NCBI RefSeq assembly: GCF_000772955.1
Contig: NZ_JPVO01000050.1
Span: forward strand, 110,835-174,834
Direction of reading: 5' to 3'
Length of the DNA stretch: 64,000 nt
Origin: Ureibacillus sinduriensis BLB-1 = JCM 15800
Lineage (GTDB): Bacteria; Bacillota; Bacilli; Bacillales_A; Planococcaceae
Position numbers and translations under genes: made by a program. Within the stretch, counting starts at the first letter, position 1. Every line of letters begins with the position of its first letter. The notes under the pieces were generated by a model. The model was not told the DNA's origin. It did no database searches and worked only from the letters and a program-made list of their open reading frames with translations. Below, piece after piece: positions 25,889 to 35,390 of this stretch.

Positions 25889-27661
25889 GTGAAAAATTTG
25901 TATTCGGCAAATGAGTCTGAAGAATTCAAGCGACCCAATATTCTTTTTTTAATCGTCGATGAGCAACGTTACCCTCCTTGTTATGAAACTGAAACGCTGA
26001 AAGAATGGCGAAGGGATAACTTAATTACGCAGGAAATTCTGCGTGAAAAAGGACTTTCTTTTATAAATCATTATGTTGGAAGCACTGCCTGTTCCCCTAG
26101 CCGAACGACGCTTTTTACCGGCCATTATCCATCTCTTCATGGTGTCACACAAACAACTGGAGCAGCCAAAGGAGCATTCGATCCAAACGTTTATTGGCTT
26201 GATTCTAATACTGTACCTACTTTGGGAAACTACTTCCGTACAGCAGGCTATCAAACATTTTGGAGGGGAAAATGGCACCTATCCGATGAGGATATTTTAA
26301 CTCCCGGTACTCACAATGCACTGCCAAGTTATGATAAAACCACCGGCATTCCCGATGTTGCAAAAGAAAAGCTCTACACAGAAGCAGATCGTTTAAAGGA
26401 GTATGGCTTTAATGGTTGGATTGGACCTGAACCTCATGGAGCAGACCCTAGAAATTCTGGATCCTCAGCAAAAGTCGGGTTAAGTGGACGCGACGAAATT
26501 TATGCAGCAGAGGTTGTGGAATTAATTCAATCATTAGAACAAAATACAATGCAGCGTCAAAAACCTTGGCTGATTGTTTCGTCTTTGGTTAACCCGCACG
26601 ATATCACACTTTTCGGCTCATTATCGAGGCTTAGCCCTAGTTTCAACTTTGAAATCGACCCTTCTGTACCAGAGGTTCCACCTTCACCTTCGTCAAAGGA
26701 AAATTTACGCACAAAACCTAAGGCTCAGGCGAGTTTTAGGGATGTATACCAAAAAGCCTTTCAACCAACGATTGATTCGGATTTTTATAGACAACTATAC
26801 TATTCACTTCATAAGAAAGTGGACGAAGAACTTTTTAAAGTTTATACCGCGCTGGCCAATTCCATTTTCTATGAAGATACCATCATCATCTTCACCTCGG
26901 ATCATGGCAGTTTGCTGGGAGCACATGGAGGGCTTTTCCAAAAATGGCATAACGCATATGAAGAGGCGCTGCATGTCCCATTCGTCATCCATAGCCCGAA
27001 ATTATTCTCAGAACCAAAAGAGACCGACCTATTAACAAGTCATGTAGATATTCTTCCGACATTGTTAGGACTGGCCGGTATTAACATAGAGAATGTTCAA
27101 GAAACATTACGCAAAACCCACTCTGAAGTCCATCCTTTTGTTGGAAGAAATCTCGCTTCATTCATTAAGGGAGAAGAATCTCAACCAAAAGTTGACGAAC
27201 CGATTTACTTTATGACTGATGATGAAGCAACAAAGGGCTTGAATCAGACAACAATACAGGGTGAACCCTATTCATCCGTTAGCCAACCAAACCATTTAGA
27301 AACGATTATTATTAAGTTGCCTACCGGCAGGGGAGAGACGGAGGAAATCTGGAAATATACCCGATATTTTGACAACCCGCAATTTTGGAGCACGCCTAAT
27401 TCCGAAGATATCGAAACACAGCAACTATTCACTACGAAGCTTTCGGAGACAAAAGAGGCAACAATGATGATTAAAACGATCAAAACGGAACCGGTTGAAG
27501 CCGAATTTGAATTATACAATTTAACCCGTGATCCATTAGAAGAATTCAATTTAGTCCACCCATTGCATCAAACAGCGGAGACCAAATTAGTTCAGCTGCT
27601 TTTATCGCAAGTATTAAAGCAGCAAAGAAAAAAGAAACGGATTTCTCCATCGAATAAATAA
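25889..27661 (+). CDS. Sulfatase-family hydrolase
   Basis: 590 residues from GTG at 25889; a TTG three codons later (25898) sits at better distance from AAAGGGGTG and may be the real start. Alkaline-phosphatase-like sulfatase fold: metal residues in LIVDEQR, the sulfatase signature CSPSRTTLFTG with Cys68 as the residue normally converted to formylglycine, YQTFWRGKWHLSD, and FTSDHGSLLGAHG supplying further metal ligands. It should hydrolyse sulfate (or phosphonate) esters, in the cytoplasm since no signal peptide is seen. No maturase gene lies in the window. The substrate is unknown. Confidence 0.8.
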   Translation: MKNLYSANESEEFKRPNILFLIVDEQRYPPCYETETLKEWRRDNLITQEILREKGLSFINHYVGSTACSPSRTTLFTGHYPSLHGVTQTTGAAKGAFDPNVYWLDSNTVPTLGNYFRTAGYQTFWRGKWHLSDEDILTPGTHNALPSYDKTTGIPDVAKEKLYTEADRLKEYGFNGWIGPEPHGADPRNSGSSAKVGLSGRDEIYAAEVVELIQSLEQNTMQRQKPWLIVSSLVNPHDITLFGSLSRLSPSFNFEIDPSVPEVPPSPSSKENLRTKPKAQASFRDVYQKAFQPTIDSDFYRQLYYSLHKKVDEELFKVYTALANSIFYEDTIIIFTSDHGSLLGAHGGLFQKWHNAYEEALHVPFVIHSPKLFSEPKETDLLTSHVDILPTLLGLAGINIENVQETLRKTHSEVHPFVGRNLASFIKGEESQPKVDEPIYFMTDDEATKGLNQTTIQGEPYSSVSQPNHLETIIIKLPTGRGETEEIWKYTRYFDNPQFWSTPNSEDIETQQLFTTKLSETKEATMMIKTIKTEPVEAEFELYNLTRDPLEEFNLVHPLHQTAETKLVQLLLSQVLKQQRKKKRISPSNK

Positions 27662-27666
27662 CGAAA

Positions 27667-27706
27667 GTGCCCCCTTCCTGTTGCTAGGAGAGGGAGGCAC
27701 CTTTTT
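27667..27706 (+). terminator. Terminator of the sulfatase gene
   Basis: GTGCC..CCTTCCT paired with AGGAGAGGGAGGCAC followed by CTTTTT. The stop codon of the convergent YfiT-like gene (27686-27684) is inside the loop. Confidence 0.8.
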
Positions 27707-28208
27707 GGATGGCATTACGGATATGGGCCAGATGGTGATTCCCATGCCATGCATAGAGTCCGACATTCATCTCTAGGGGAATATCACCGGAATCCGGATG
27801 AATGAAATTCCTTTTATGTTGTGCAACCGTAAGATTTGCAAGTAAGAATGCCCATCGTTCATGCAATGATTGGATTATGTTTAATGAGATTTCAATAGGA
27901 AGGCTGGAATCCGGAAGTTCCGCCCATTTATCCTCCGCATACGGTTTTATAGTTGGATTTGTTTCTGTTAGTGCTAGTTTGAACCGTATATAGGAGTTCA
28001 GATGACTATCAGCAATATGATGGACAAGCTGCCTGATAGTCCAGCCTCCTTCCCGGTAAGTGTTTTCGAGCATTTCTTCACCTAACCCTTCTACAACTTC
28101 ACGCAATTCTTTTGGAAATGTTTTAATTTCTTCAATCCAGCGCTGTATATCTTCTAAAGAAATCGTTTCACCACATGTAAACTGTCCAATCGGATACCTT
28201 TCGTCCAT
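27684..28208 (-). CDS. YfiT/BstA-like DinB-fold metal-dependent hydrolase or bacillithiol transferase
   Basis: 174 residues from ATG at 28208 behind GGGGGG; an ATG five codons earlier is inside that site. Starts MDERYPIG like the paralogue at 4809-5327 and B. subtilis YfiT. Histidines: LVHHIADSH (H63/H64) and WHGNHHLAHI (H158, H162), the metal triad. It is closer to YfiT than the first copy. The MFS gene directly upstream recalls the B. subtilis yfiS-yfiT order. The reaction is unproven; YfiT binds Ni or Zn, and bacillithiol transferase activity is known for relatives. Confidence 0.82.
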   Translation of the reverse strand: MDERYPIGQFTCGETISLEDIQRWIEEIKTFPKELREVVEGLGEEMLENTYREGGWTIRQLVHHIADSHLNSYIRFKLALTETNPTIKPYAEDKWAELPDSSLPIEISLNIIQSLHERWAFLLANLTVAQHKRNFIHPDSGDIPLEMNVGLYAWHGNHHLAHIRNAIQKGASLS

Positions 28209-28227
28209 TTTGAGTCCCCCCATATTT

Positions 28228-29406
28228 TTATGCTACTTTATTCAACGCTAAAGCTTTTTTATAAAAGACAAGACTTAGTAATACAATCACTGCCATAACA
28301 AAGTATACTTCCCCAACAAAATGGGTCAGAAGCCATCCACCGAAAATTGGCCCAATAAATCCCCCGATATTTTTTAGTTGGGATGCACCTAAATATGTAG
28401 CTTTTTGAGTATCTGGTGCAATCTCCTCAATCATTGCATTCATCATCGGAAACGCAAAAATTTCCCCTATTGAAAAGACAATCATCGCCACAATAAACAA
28501 TGTCCAGCTCGATGAAATGTTAAAAAGAATAAATCCAGATGCAAAGAAACACATCCCGAAACTTAAACTTTTAAATGCGGAGATTTTTTCCGTATAAACA
28601 CTGATTGGCAGCTGTAACAATAGTACAATCGCGGCATTAACGACGAGTAAGACGGAGTATAATTGTACTCCCTCTTCGACAGAAAGATTAACTAACTGAG
28701 GCAGTGTAGAATCGTATTGTGAGTACCCTAGGCTAATTAGAACTCCTCCTGCCAGTAAAAGCAAAAGCTTTGTATCTGTTCCTACTACCCTCAACATTTG
28801 GGGAAGTGTTTGTCTTTCTGCGGCTATTTGCTGACGCATTTCAAAATGGTTTAGTAGGACAATTAGAACAAAACCATACGCTGCATACATTATGCCAGTG
28901 ATTATGAATGGCATTACTGCATCCGATAAACTGGATATCCATACACCTAAAACAGGACCGATGACTCCCGCTATGTTGATACTTGTATATCTTATCGAAA
29001 ATAACCTTCTACGTTTCTCTTTTTCTGTAAAATCAATCATTAAAGCTTGCGTAGCCGGTTCGAAAAAGGAGCGGCACAATCCATTCAGACTACTAAGAAC
29101 GGCAATTAATATCACACTCTGAACGATGGCAAAGCCAATGAACACTCCACTCCAGACAAAAATCGTAACGATAATGACAAGCTTTCTTCCCAGTTTATCC
29201 GTCAAAAATCCTCCGAAGATTCCTCCAAAGGTTGCAAATAGCTGAGCTGCCCCCAGGGTGACTCCGATTAGTACCGGAGAAGCATTTAACTCATTATGAA
29301 GATATAATGCAAGAAATGGGATGGTCATAAAGCTGGCCGCACGGGTAAAAATGGTGCCGAGCAAAATACTCCATACCAATGGATGGAAATAGTTGAAAAC
29401 TTTCAA
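28228..29406 (-). CDS. MFS efflux transporter (YfiS-like)
   Basis: 392 residues from TTG at 29406, chosen because GAGGTG lies six nt upstream; an ATG at 29430 lacks a ribosome site. Twelve membrane segments; loop 2-3 motif GGFLTDKLGRKLV is canonical for drug exporters. It lies 20 bp upstream of the YfiT-like gene, as yfiS lies upstream of yfiT in B. subtilis. Probable co-transcription suggests export plus modification of the same toxic compound (inference). Confidence 0.82.
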   Translation of the reverse strand: MKVFNYFHPLVWSILLGTIFTRAASFMTIPFLALYLHNELNASPVLIGVTLGAAQLFATFGGIFGGFLTDKLGRKLVIIVTIFVWSGVFIGFAIVQSVILIAVLSSLNGLCRSFFEPATQALMIDFTEKEKRRRLFSIRYTSINIAGVIGPVLGVWISSLSDAVMPFIITGIMYAAYGFVLIVLLNHFEMRQQIAAERQTLPQMLRVVGTDTKLLLLLAGGVLISLGYSQYDSTLPQLVNLSVEEGVQLYSVLLVVNAAIVLLLQLPISVYTEKISAFKSLSFGMCFFASGFILFNISSSWTLFIVAMIVFSIGEIFAFPMMNAMIEEIAPDTQKATYLGASQLKNIGGFIGPIFGGWLLTHFVGEVYFVMAVIVLLSLVFYKKALALNKVA

Positions 29407-29665
29407 ATTAAACACCTCTATTTGTTCCATTACTGTAAACTAGTAAATAGTTAAAATAAAGTGTATTTAGCACTATTTGGATATTCTGATTAAAAAAGAG
29501 CATCATCCGGTTGATTCGGCATGACACTCATTTACGGTAACTTAATTACTTATCTCTTTACCATTCCTTGCAGCCAAGGAAACTAATACATCGTTTAACG
29601 CATTAGAATTTTGTTCGTATATTAAGGTGTATTCCATCATTCACTCCCACTCTGATTTTTTCATG

Positions 29666-30643
29666 CTAGATGTTTGGCTTCTCGGCCAAGAAATCACCAT
29701 CAGAAAAGAATTTCCCCTTATATTTTTCCATTACTCTACTAAATTGGGAAGCGAGTATTTGCTGGAACAGCATACCAAACACAACCGGCATCACGACTTT
29801 CGCCGGAAAGTATGTGCTTGCTATTACGACACCAACAGCGATATTGCGCATTCCACCCGTGAAAACGACGGTTGTTATTATCCCGTAGTCTTTGAAAAGG
29901 AAATGGCCAATAACCAAACACATCAAATACCCACACAACGCTATCAATAAAACAGCCATGATAATCCAAGCAATTTCCCATGTGATGTTCTTCAAGAAGG
30001 GGGCAATAGTACTACTATTAATGGCCACAATCAGAAAAATACTCAGCTTTTGAAAAGGAGCGAGCGTTTTCCCAAGTGTGCGATCTATTTCGCCCTTTGT
30101 CCACTCATTCAGCAACACGGCCATAATGGAGGGCAATACAATCATCCAGAATAAATCGAGCATGATGGACATCGTATTAATTTCAACCGTTTCCCCTACT
30201 GCAATGTGAATTAAGGTTGGCAATACGAGCGGAGAAAGGATTGTATCAATCAATATGATGGATAGACAAAGAGGAAGGTTCCCTTTGCAAATACTTGCCC
30301 AGATAAAGCTTGTCACTCCAGTAGGGACGGCGACTGATAAAATAAACCCGATGATTAATAAGTGATCATCAAATAATAGATTAGAGATAAAATATGCCCA
30401 TAATGGCATGAGTATATGTAAGAAAGCAATAGTAATTAATATTACCAAAGGATACTTCACAAAGCTTCTTAAGCCTCGGAAATTCAAACTCAAACCTCCA
30501 GCAAATGTCATAAATGCAAATAACCAAGGAACAAGAAACAGCAATTGCCCCCCGAAGTCTTCTAGTAAGACACCCACTATTAAGCTGAGGGGAGTTAAAA
30601 TCGGCATTAATCTTTGGAGGCGTTTATTTAGTTCAGCTAACAT
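29666..30643 (-). CDS. BASS-family (bile acid:sodium symporter type) transporter
   Basis: 325 residues from ATG at 30643 (GAAGGA upstream). Nine to ten membrane segments. Features of the BASS fold: FAGGLSLNFRGL near the start, SVAVPTGVTSFIWASICKGN and VFTGGMRNIAVGVVIAS, where the crossover helices carry the Na+ and substrate sites. Bacterial members carry organic anions such as pantoate or bile acids with sodium; no substrate is predictable here. Single gene. Confidence 0.8.
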   Translation of the reverse strand: MLAELNKRLQRLMPILTPLSLIVGVLLEDFGGQLLFLVPWLFAFMTFAGGLSLNFRGLRSFVKYPLVILITIAFLHILMPLWAYFISNLLFDDHLLIIGFILSVAVPTGVTSFIWASICKGNLPLCLSIILIDTILSPLVLPTLIHIAVGETVEINTMSIMLDLFWMIVLPSIMAVLLNEWTKGEIDRTLGKTLAPFQKLSIFLIVAINSSTIAPFLKNITWEIAWIIMAVLLIALCGYLMCLVIGHFLFKDYGIITTVVFTGGMRNIAVGVVIASTYFPAKVVMPVVFGMLFQQILASQFSRVMEKYKGKFFSDGDFLAEKPNI

Positions 30644-30721
30644 CAAATCCTTCTTTCAAAAGTTTTTCTATTTTACTATACGCCTACTTTTATTTGTTAG
30701 TAAACAGTAAATGCCACAAAA

Positions 30722-30751
30722 ATAGCCTGCGATAATATATCCGCAAGCTAT
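30722..30751 (-). terminator. Terminator of the MerR/DUF3967 gene
   Basis: ATAGCCTGCG / CGCAAGCTAT (one mismatch), 10-nt loop, then TTTTTG on the minus strand. Confidence 0.8.
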
Positions 30752-30776
30752 CCTTATTTGTTATGGAAAACCCTTT

Positions 30777-31346
30777 TCATTTCCAAAATTGCCACCATAC
30801 TTTTCTATTTCTCTCCCTATCTTTTTCGGCTTCGGTTGCTGCGGCAAGTTGTCTTCTCGTTTCCATGGATTCTTTCATCGCAAACATTAATTTTTTGTCT
30901 CTTTCCTCAATGCTGTTTTTTATATAGTGCTCTTGTTTGATCAATTGTTCTAATAGCTTTTTATTGAACTCCATTTGATCATTTTTGAATGCCGAAAATT
31001 CCTGAAGCAGATGGTTATAATCAAACTCTGATGAGTCGGCTTCATGATTGACTTGGCCTCTTTCATCCTCTGCTGCGAATCCTAGCGCAACTTTCACGGC
31101 TTGTTCCAAAGTGAGTGAACCTGAATTTTTGAGATCGATAATTCTTTTGATTGTTTCAATGTCTTTTTGATAGTATAGCCGGTGTCCATTTCTATTTTTT
31201 TGGAACTTGTAATTATAGTTTTGCATTAGAGTGCAATATCTCCTCAAGGTCTTTTCGTGAACACCCAATAGTTTACTCACCGTAGCCTTGTTATAAATAA
31301 GTTCTTCACCAGTTGATGCCTTGGATAGCACTGTCAATTCAGACAT
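30777..31346 (-). CDS. MerR-type HTH protein with coiled coil (DUF3967-like)
   Basis: 189 residues from ATG at 31346 behind GGGGTG. N-terminal MerR-like winged helix (about 15-80: IYNKATVSKLLGVHEKTLRRYC, then NRNGHRLYYQKDIETIKRII), followed by a charged coiled-coil region (105-170) and an aromatic basic end VWWQFWK. The architecture recalls RacA and the DUF3967 proteins found on Bacillus chromosomes and plasmids, some linked to DNA segregation or regulation. No drug-binding domain, so not an ordinary MerR activator. The Trp-rich tail could touch membrane. Role unknown. Confidence 0.65.
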   Translation of the reverse strand: MSELTVLSKASTGEELIYNKATVSKLLGVHEKTLRRYCTLMQNYNYKFQKNRNGHRLYYQKDIETIKRIIDLKNSGSLTLEQAVKVALGFAAEDERGQVNHEADSSEFDYNHLLQEFSAFKNDQMEFNKKLLEQLIKQEHYIKNSIEERDKKLMFAMKESMETRRQLAAATEAEKDRERNRKVWWQFWK

Positions 31347-31500
31347 ATTTATCACCCCTTGCTTCTTATAATTCGCAAAATATTACTATATTCCTTTTAT
31401 AATCGTTCTACAAATAATGACATAAATAGTAAACCCGAAGACTAAAGTATTAGCAATTAACTGTCGTAGGGCAAAATCCAATTGAATTGGTTATCAAAAA

Positions 31501-31531
31501 AACCCACAGAAGCTTACTTTTTCTGTGAGTT
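31501..31531 (-). terminator. Terminator of the nrd operon
   Basis: AACCCACAGAA / TTCTGTGAGTT (one wobble), followed by seven T residues on the minus strand. Confidence 0.85.
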
Positions 31532-31537
31532 TTCGTC

Positions 31538-32512
31538 TTATATTCTATTTTTGAAGTCAAATGTATCGTCGGTTATTGGCGCCATTTTCGCTTTTGCGTA
31601 ACTTGATCCTTTCTGGCTGAAGAAATCGTATGTGGATCCTTCATTGCGGATACCGTTCATCACAATAGGATTTACTTCCTCTTCAGGGAACATTGCATCA
31701 AAGCCAACATTCATTAAGGCTTTGTTGGCATTATAGCGCACATAGGCCTTTACGTCCGGTGAAAGGCCCGTTTCCGCGTACACATCATCTGTATAACTCA
31801 TTTCATTTTGATACAAATCCAGTAGTAGTTCGTAACCCCATACTTTTAATTCATCTTGCTTTTCGTTTGAAAATTGCTTGAAGAGATTTTGGGCAAAGAA
31901 CCCTACTGCAACACCATGAATAGATTCATCGCGTAGTATTAAGGAAATGACCTCTGCTGAGTTACGCAAAATCCCTTGTCCACCCAAATAAAGAGGATAG
32001 AAAAAGCCCGAATAGAACAATAAAGATTCTAGCATTACTGATGAGAACATAGCTTTCCATAAGCTCTCTTGATTTCCTTCTTCAATGGCGTTATAAATAT
32101 CCCCAATTTTATTTGCTTTGTACTGAAGATACTCATTCTTCTTTACCCATTCAAACAATTCGTCAATTTCAGAGTTTGTACAAAGAGTAGTAAAAATATA
32201 GGAGTAGGATTTTGCATGGATCGCTTCAAATGCCCCAAAGACAGTAAATACTGCTTTTTCTTGTAAATCCGTTGCATACGTTGCGATTTGGTTCATCCCG
32301 ATATTGGTTTGTACGGTATCTAGTAATGTAAGTCCCGCAAATACCTTTTTATAAGTCTCTTGATGCTCAAAGTTTTGCCACTGCTTTACATCTTTACTCA
32401 CCGCAATTTCTTCAGGAAACCAAATTTGCTTCCATTGCTGGTCCCAAAATATTTGAGCGAGCTCACTCGTTGGTTTATTCCAATTGACTGCCTCATAGAT
32501 TAAATTTGACAT
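31538..32512 (-). CDS. nrdF: Class Ib ribonucleotide reductase, beta subunit NrdF
   Basis: 324 residues from ATG at 32512 with GGAGGA upstream. Dimetal ligands in ferritin-like positions (numbering from this start): Asp65 (TLLDTVQ), Glu96 and His99 (FEAIHAKSY), Glu162, Glu196 and His199 (DESIHG); radical Tyr103 four residues after His99. With NrdI it carries a Mn-tyrosyl radical that starts reduction of ribonucleoside diphosphates in NrdE. Last gene of nrdHIEF, overlapping nrdE by 13 bp. Complete. Confidence 0.95.
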   Translation of the reverse strand: MSNLIYEAVNWNKPTSELAQIFWDQQWKQIWFPEEIAVSKDVKQWQNFEHQETYKKVFAGLTLLDTVQTNIGMNQIATYATDLQEKAVFTVFGAFEAIHAKSYSYIFTTLCTNSEIDELFEWVKKNEYLQYKANKIGDIYNAIEEGNQESLWKAMFSSVMLESLLFYSGFFYPLYLGGQGILRNSAEVISLILRDESIHGVAVGFFAQNLFKQFSNEKQDELKVWGYELLLDLYQNEMSYTDDVYAETGLSPDVKAYVRYNANKALMNVGFDAMFPEEEVNPIVMNGIRNEGSTYDFFSQKGSSYAKAKMAPITDDTFDFKNRI

Positions 32513-34593
32513 GCTACACACTCCTCCAATGTTTGCAAACGTTGCCGTACATAGTAAACCGACTTAATGCCTCGCATCCAAGCATATATATAGATTTTCG
32601 CTAACTGCTCAGTTGTCCAAGCATCCGTTACATAGAGTGTCATGGAGATTCCCTGATCGACATGTTTTTGTGCAGCAGCATATAAATCAATCAGATCATA
32701 CGCATTCACATCATAGGCTTCCACGTAGAGGTGAGCATTGTCATTCGTTAAATATGGCATTGGATAAATCGTGCGGCTATCTGCGTAATCACGCACTTCG
32801 ACGCGTTCTGTGCACGGAGAGATCGATGCCGTGCATGATCTGATATAGCTTATAGAACCCGTCGGAGCAACAGCCAATCGATACGAGTGGAATAATCCAT
32901 ATTTTTTCACATCCTCCGCCAACTCTTTCCACATTGCCGATGTAATGATCGGCACATTTCCAAGAGCACGAATGGATTCAGGTCGAAATTCCTTTTCTTC
33001 CTTATTGATATAAGATTCAAAATAGTTGCCGTTTGCATATTCGCTCTTATCGAATTGGTAGAACGTCTCACCACGTTCCTTAGCAATCTCCATCGAACTT
33101 TTCAGAGAATAATAGTTGAGCGCTTCCATAAAACCATCGATAAAGTCAACGGATTCCTTTGACCCATACATGATTCCTTGAGTCACTAGATGGCCGTGCA
33201 AATTCATTACACCAAGGCCTACAGAGTGCATTAGTCTATTTGCCTTCGCAACAGATGGAACATTTTTAATATGCGTCATTTGGGATACATTTGTTAAAAG
33301 ACGCATTGCTGTATCAACCAGTCTACCAAAATCCTCAACTTTACTCGCTTCATGTATATCGATCGAACCAAGATTACAGGAAACATCCAGCCCATACTCA
33401 TTCGGTTCATCTTGATCTGTGATAATGCTCTTTTGCTGGAGCTGCAAAATTTCTGTACATAAATTCGACATTGCCACTCGGCCGATATTTTTTAGCGGAT
33501 GCACTTCATTTACATTATCATCGAAAATTTCGAATGGATAACCTGATTCGAACTGGGCTTTCTTCACTTCCGTATATAGTTTCCGCGCATTCAAGCGTTT
33601 GATTTTGCGGATTCTTGGATTATCCAACAATTCATAATACATCTCCGAAATCGAAATTTCCGACATTCGCTTACCGTACTCTCTGTGAATATCATATGGA
33701 CTGAAGAGTACGATGTCTTTATCCTTTTTCATAAGATCAAAGAAAATGCTTGGCAGGATTATTCCAGTTGATAATGTAGCGAGACGGATTTTATCGTCGG
33801 CATTTGGCTTTTTGGATGAAATAAAATTCTCAATATCAGCATGGAAAATATTCAAGTAGACTACCCCTGAGCCGTTACGTTGCCCTAACTGATTGGAATA
33901 ACTGAAAGAGTTTTCCAGCAATTTCGCAACCGGTATCACGCCACTCGCACGATTTAGAATTCCTTTGATGGGATCGCCCAATGGACGCAGGTCGGTTAAG
34001 TTCACACCCACACCACCACCAAGACGGGATAATTCCAAGCAATAGCCGATATTTTCCGCAATGCTGTTCATCGAATCGTCCATCGATAGTTTGAAGCAGC
34101 TCACCAGCTCCCCACGAGCTTTCTTACCACTATTCAGAGCTGTTGGTGTAGCCGGTTGATATGCCTCCATCATGGCTTCCACAGCACGTTCCGCCAAATC
34201 GGTATCCCCTTGCGCTAAATACAAAGCAATAATTACAATTCGATCTTCATATTTTTCAAGTATCTCTTCCCCGTCACGACTTTTCATCGCATAGCTATCG
34301 TAAAATTTACTTGCACTCATGAAAGAGGGAAATCGGAAGTTATAGTCATAGGCTTTTTTATATAAGTGTTTAATAAATTCCAAGTCGTAGAGTTCAATAA
34401 ATTCTTTTTCGTAATAACCTTCCTCTACTAAATAACGAATTTTTTCTTCAATATCAATAAAATATCGCAGTCGAACATTTACATATTCCAAAAAGTAACG
34501 ACGCGTCGCTTCCCGATCCTTTTCCAGTTCAAGCTGTCCCGTCGTGTTATATCGATTCAGTACATCGTTATTTAGTTTCAAGTATGTTTTCAT
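32500..34593 (-). CDS. nrdE: Class Ib ribonucleotide reductase, alpha subunit NrdE
   Basis: 697 residues, full length. Catalytic groups: redox cysteines Cys166 (LVSCFKLS) and Cys406 (DVSCNLGSIDI), thiyl Cys379 and Glu381 (SNLCTEIL), and the C-terminal shuttle pair Cys692/Cys695 (ECVACQI). No long N-terminal ATP-cone, as usual for class Ib. It makes deoxyribonucleoside diphosphates for DNA synthesis. Start overlaps nrdI by 4 bp. Confidence 0.96.
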   Translation of the reverse strand: MKTYLKLNNDVLNRYNTTGQLELEKDREATRRYFLEYVNVRLRYFIDIEEKIRYLVEEGYYEKEFIELYDLEFIKHLYKKAYDYNFRFPSFMSASKFYDSYAMKSRDGEEILEKYEDRIVIIALYLAQGDTDLAERAVEAMMEAYQPATPTALNSGKKARGELVSCFKLSMDDSMNSIAENIGYCLELSRLGGGVGVNLTDLRPLGDPIKGILNRASGVIPVAKLLENSFSYSNQLGQRNGSGVVYLNIFHADIENFISSKKPNADDKIRLATLSTGIILPSIFFDLMKKDKDIVLFSPYDIHREYGKRMSEISISEMYYELLDNPRIRKIKRLNARKLYTEVKKAQFESGYPFEIFDDNVNEVHPLKNIGRVAMSNLCTEILQLQQKSIITDQDEPNEYGLDVSCNLGSIDIHEASKVEDFGRLVDTAMRLLTNVSQMTHIKNVPSVAKANRLMHSVGLGVMNLHGHLVTQGIMYGSKESVDFIDGFMEALNYYSLKSSMEIAKERGETFYQFDKSEYANGNYFESYINKEEKEFRPESIRALGNVPIITSAMWKELAEDVKKYGLFHSYRLAVAPTGSISYIRSCTASISPCTERVEVRDYADSRTIYPMPYLTNDNAHLYVEAYDVNAYDLIDLYAAAQKHVDQGISMTLYVTDAWTTEQLAKIYIYAWMRGIKSVYYVRQRLQTLEECVACQI

Positions 34594-34949
34594 CCAATGA
34601 CCCTCTCTTCATAAAACTGTTGAATCGCTTCATAATCCCCTTTATATCCACGCAAATCTAGCTTGCGAACTAAAGGGACTTGGTATCGTGATGCAATTTT
34701 TTCTCCTGCACCACCAAATACGTGATTTCCAAAGTTGCTGTTCCCGCTTACAACTACCCCTTTACAGAGGTTCCCATTTCGTTCTAAAAAATGAGCAACT
34801 TTTACTGGAATATCCCCAAGCCCATCTGTATATGTAATTAGTAGATAGGGCTTGTCCAACTGTAATCCTTCCTCTATCTCAATTGCTTCACCCTGTATTT
34901 TGGAAACCACATAACGTACGTTTCCGGTACGGCTAGAATATGCAATCAC
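34590..34949 (-). CDS. nrdI: Flavodoxin-like NrdI
   Basis: 119 residues. YSSRTGNVRYVV at the N-terminus is the FMN phosphate loop and SGNSNFGNHVFGGAGEKIA the conserved NrdI loop. It supplies oxidant (superoxide) to build the manganese-tyrosyl cofactor of NrdF. Overlaps nrdH and nrdE by 4 bp on each side. Confidence 0.94.
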   Translation of the reverse strand: MIAYSSRTGNVRYVVSKIQGEAIEIEEGLQLDKPYLLITYTDGLGDIPVKVAHFLERNGNLCKGVVVSGNSNFGNHVFGGAGEKIASRYQVPLVRKLDLRGYKGDYEAIQQFYEERVIG

Positions 34950-35170
34950 CCTGCAACCAGCTCAATTTGAGAAACAATCTCTTGAACATCCCCAATCAAA
35001 CGGCCCTCGAATTCTAAAACAGGCACAGTAAAGAAGCCCGCATCAATAATCGTTTGCTTGGCATGTTCATCCTGGTCGATATTGATCAATTCAACTTCTA
35101 GACCTGCTCTTTGTAATTCCGATTTTACCCACATGCATTTAGGACATATTGTCTTTGTATATAATTTCAT
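34946..35170 (-). CDS. nrdH: Glutaredoxin-like NrdH
   Basis: 74 residues, thioredoxin fold. Redox motif CPKC at 9-12 (the common NrdH form is CVQC or CPPC), cis-Pro in FFTVPVLEF, and GRLIGDVQEI at the end. It reduces the C-terminal cysteines of NrdE. First gene of the operon, about 220 nt after the cobalamin aptamer. Confidence 0.93.
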   Translation of the reverse strand: MKLYTKTICPKCMWVKSELQRAGLEVELINIDQDEHAKQTIIDAGFFTVPVLEFEGRLIGDVQEIVSQIELVAG

Positions 35171-35267
35171 CTAATTCCACTCCTCCATTATGTTCATCTC
35201 TACTCCAATACCACTTTGCACATTGTGTAAACAGTAGAAGAAAAATACATTTTCAAGCCAATATTGA

Positions 35268-35304
35268 CAAAAATAAAAAGCAACCTCTTTGAAAAGAGAT
35301 CGCT
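35268..35304 (-). terminator. Terminator in the expression platform of the B12 riboswitch
   Basis: Minus strand AGCGATCTCTT / AAGAGGTTGCT (two wobble pairs), followed by TTTTATTTTT. Lies between the cobalamin aptamer and nrdH, so it can switch the operon off when the ligand is bound. Confidence 0.8.
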
Positions 35305-35390
35305 CCGAAAATGGAAACGTTTATAATACCAAACAAATAGGTAACGTCCCCATCTCTCAACCCCCGAAGAAATGATTATACTGTTTCACT

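Noticed and set aside
30777..31346. RacA chromosome-anchoring protein
   Set aside because: Same general layout (MerR HTH plus coiled coil) and similar length, but the HTH sequence and the Trp-rich tail fit DUF3967-type proteins better; not specific enough to name.
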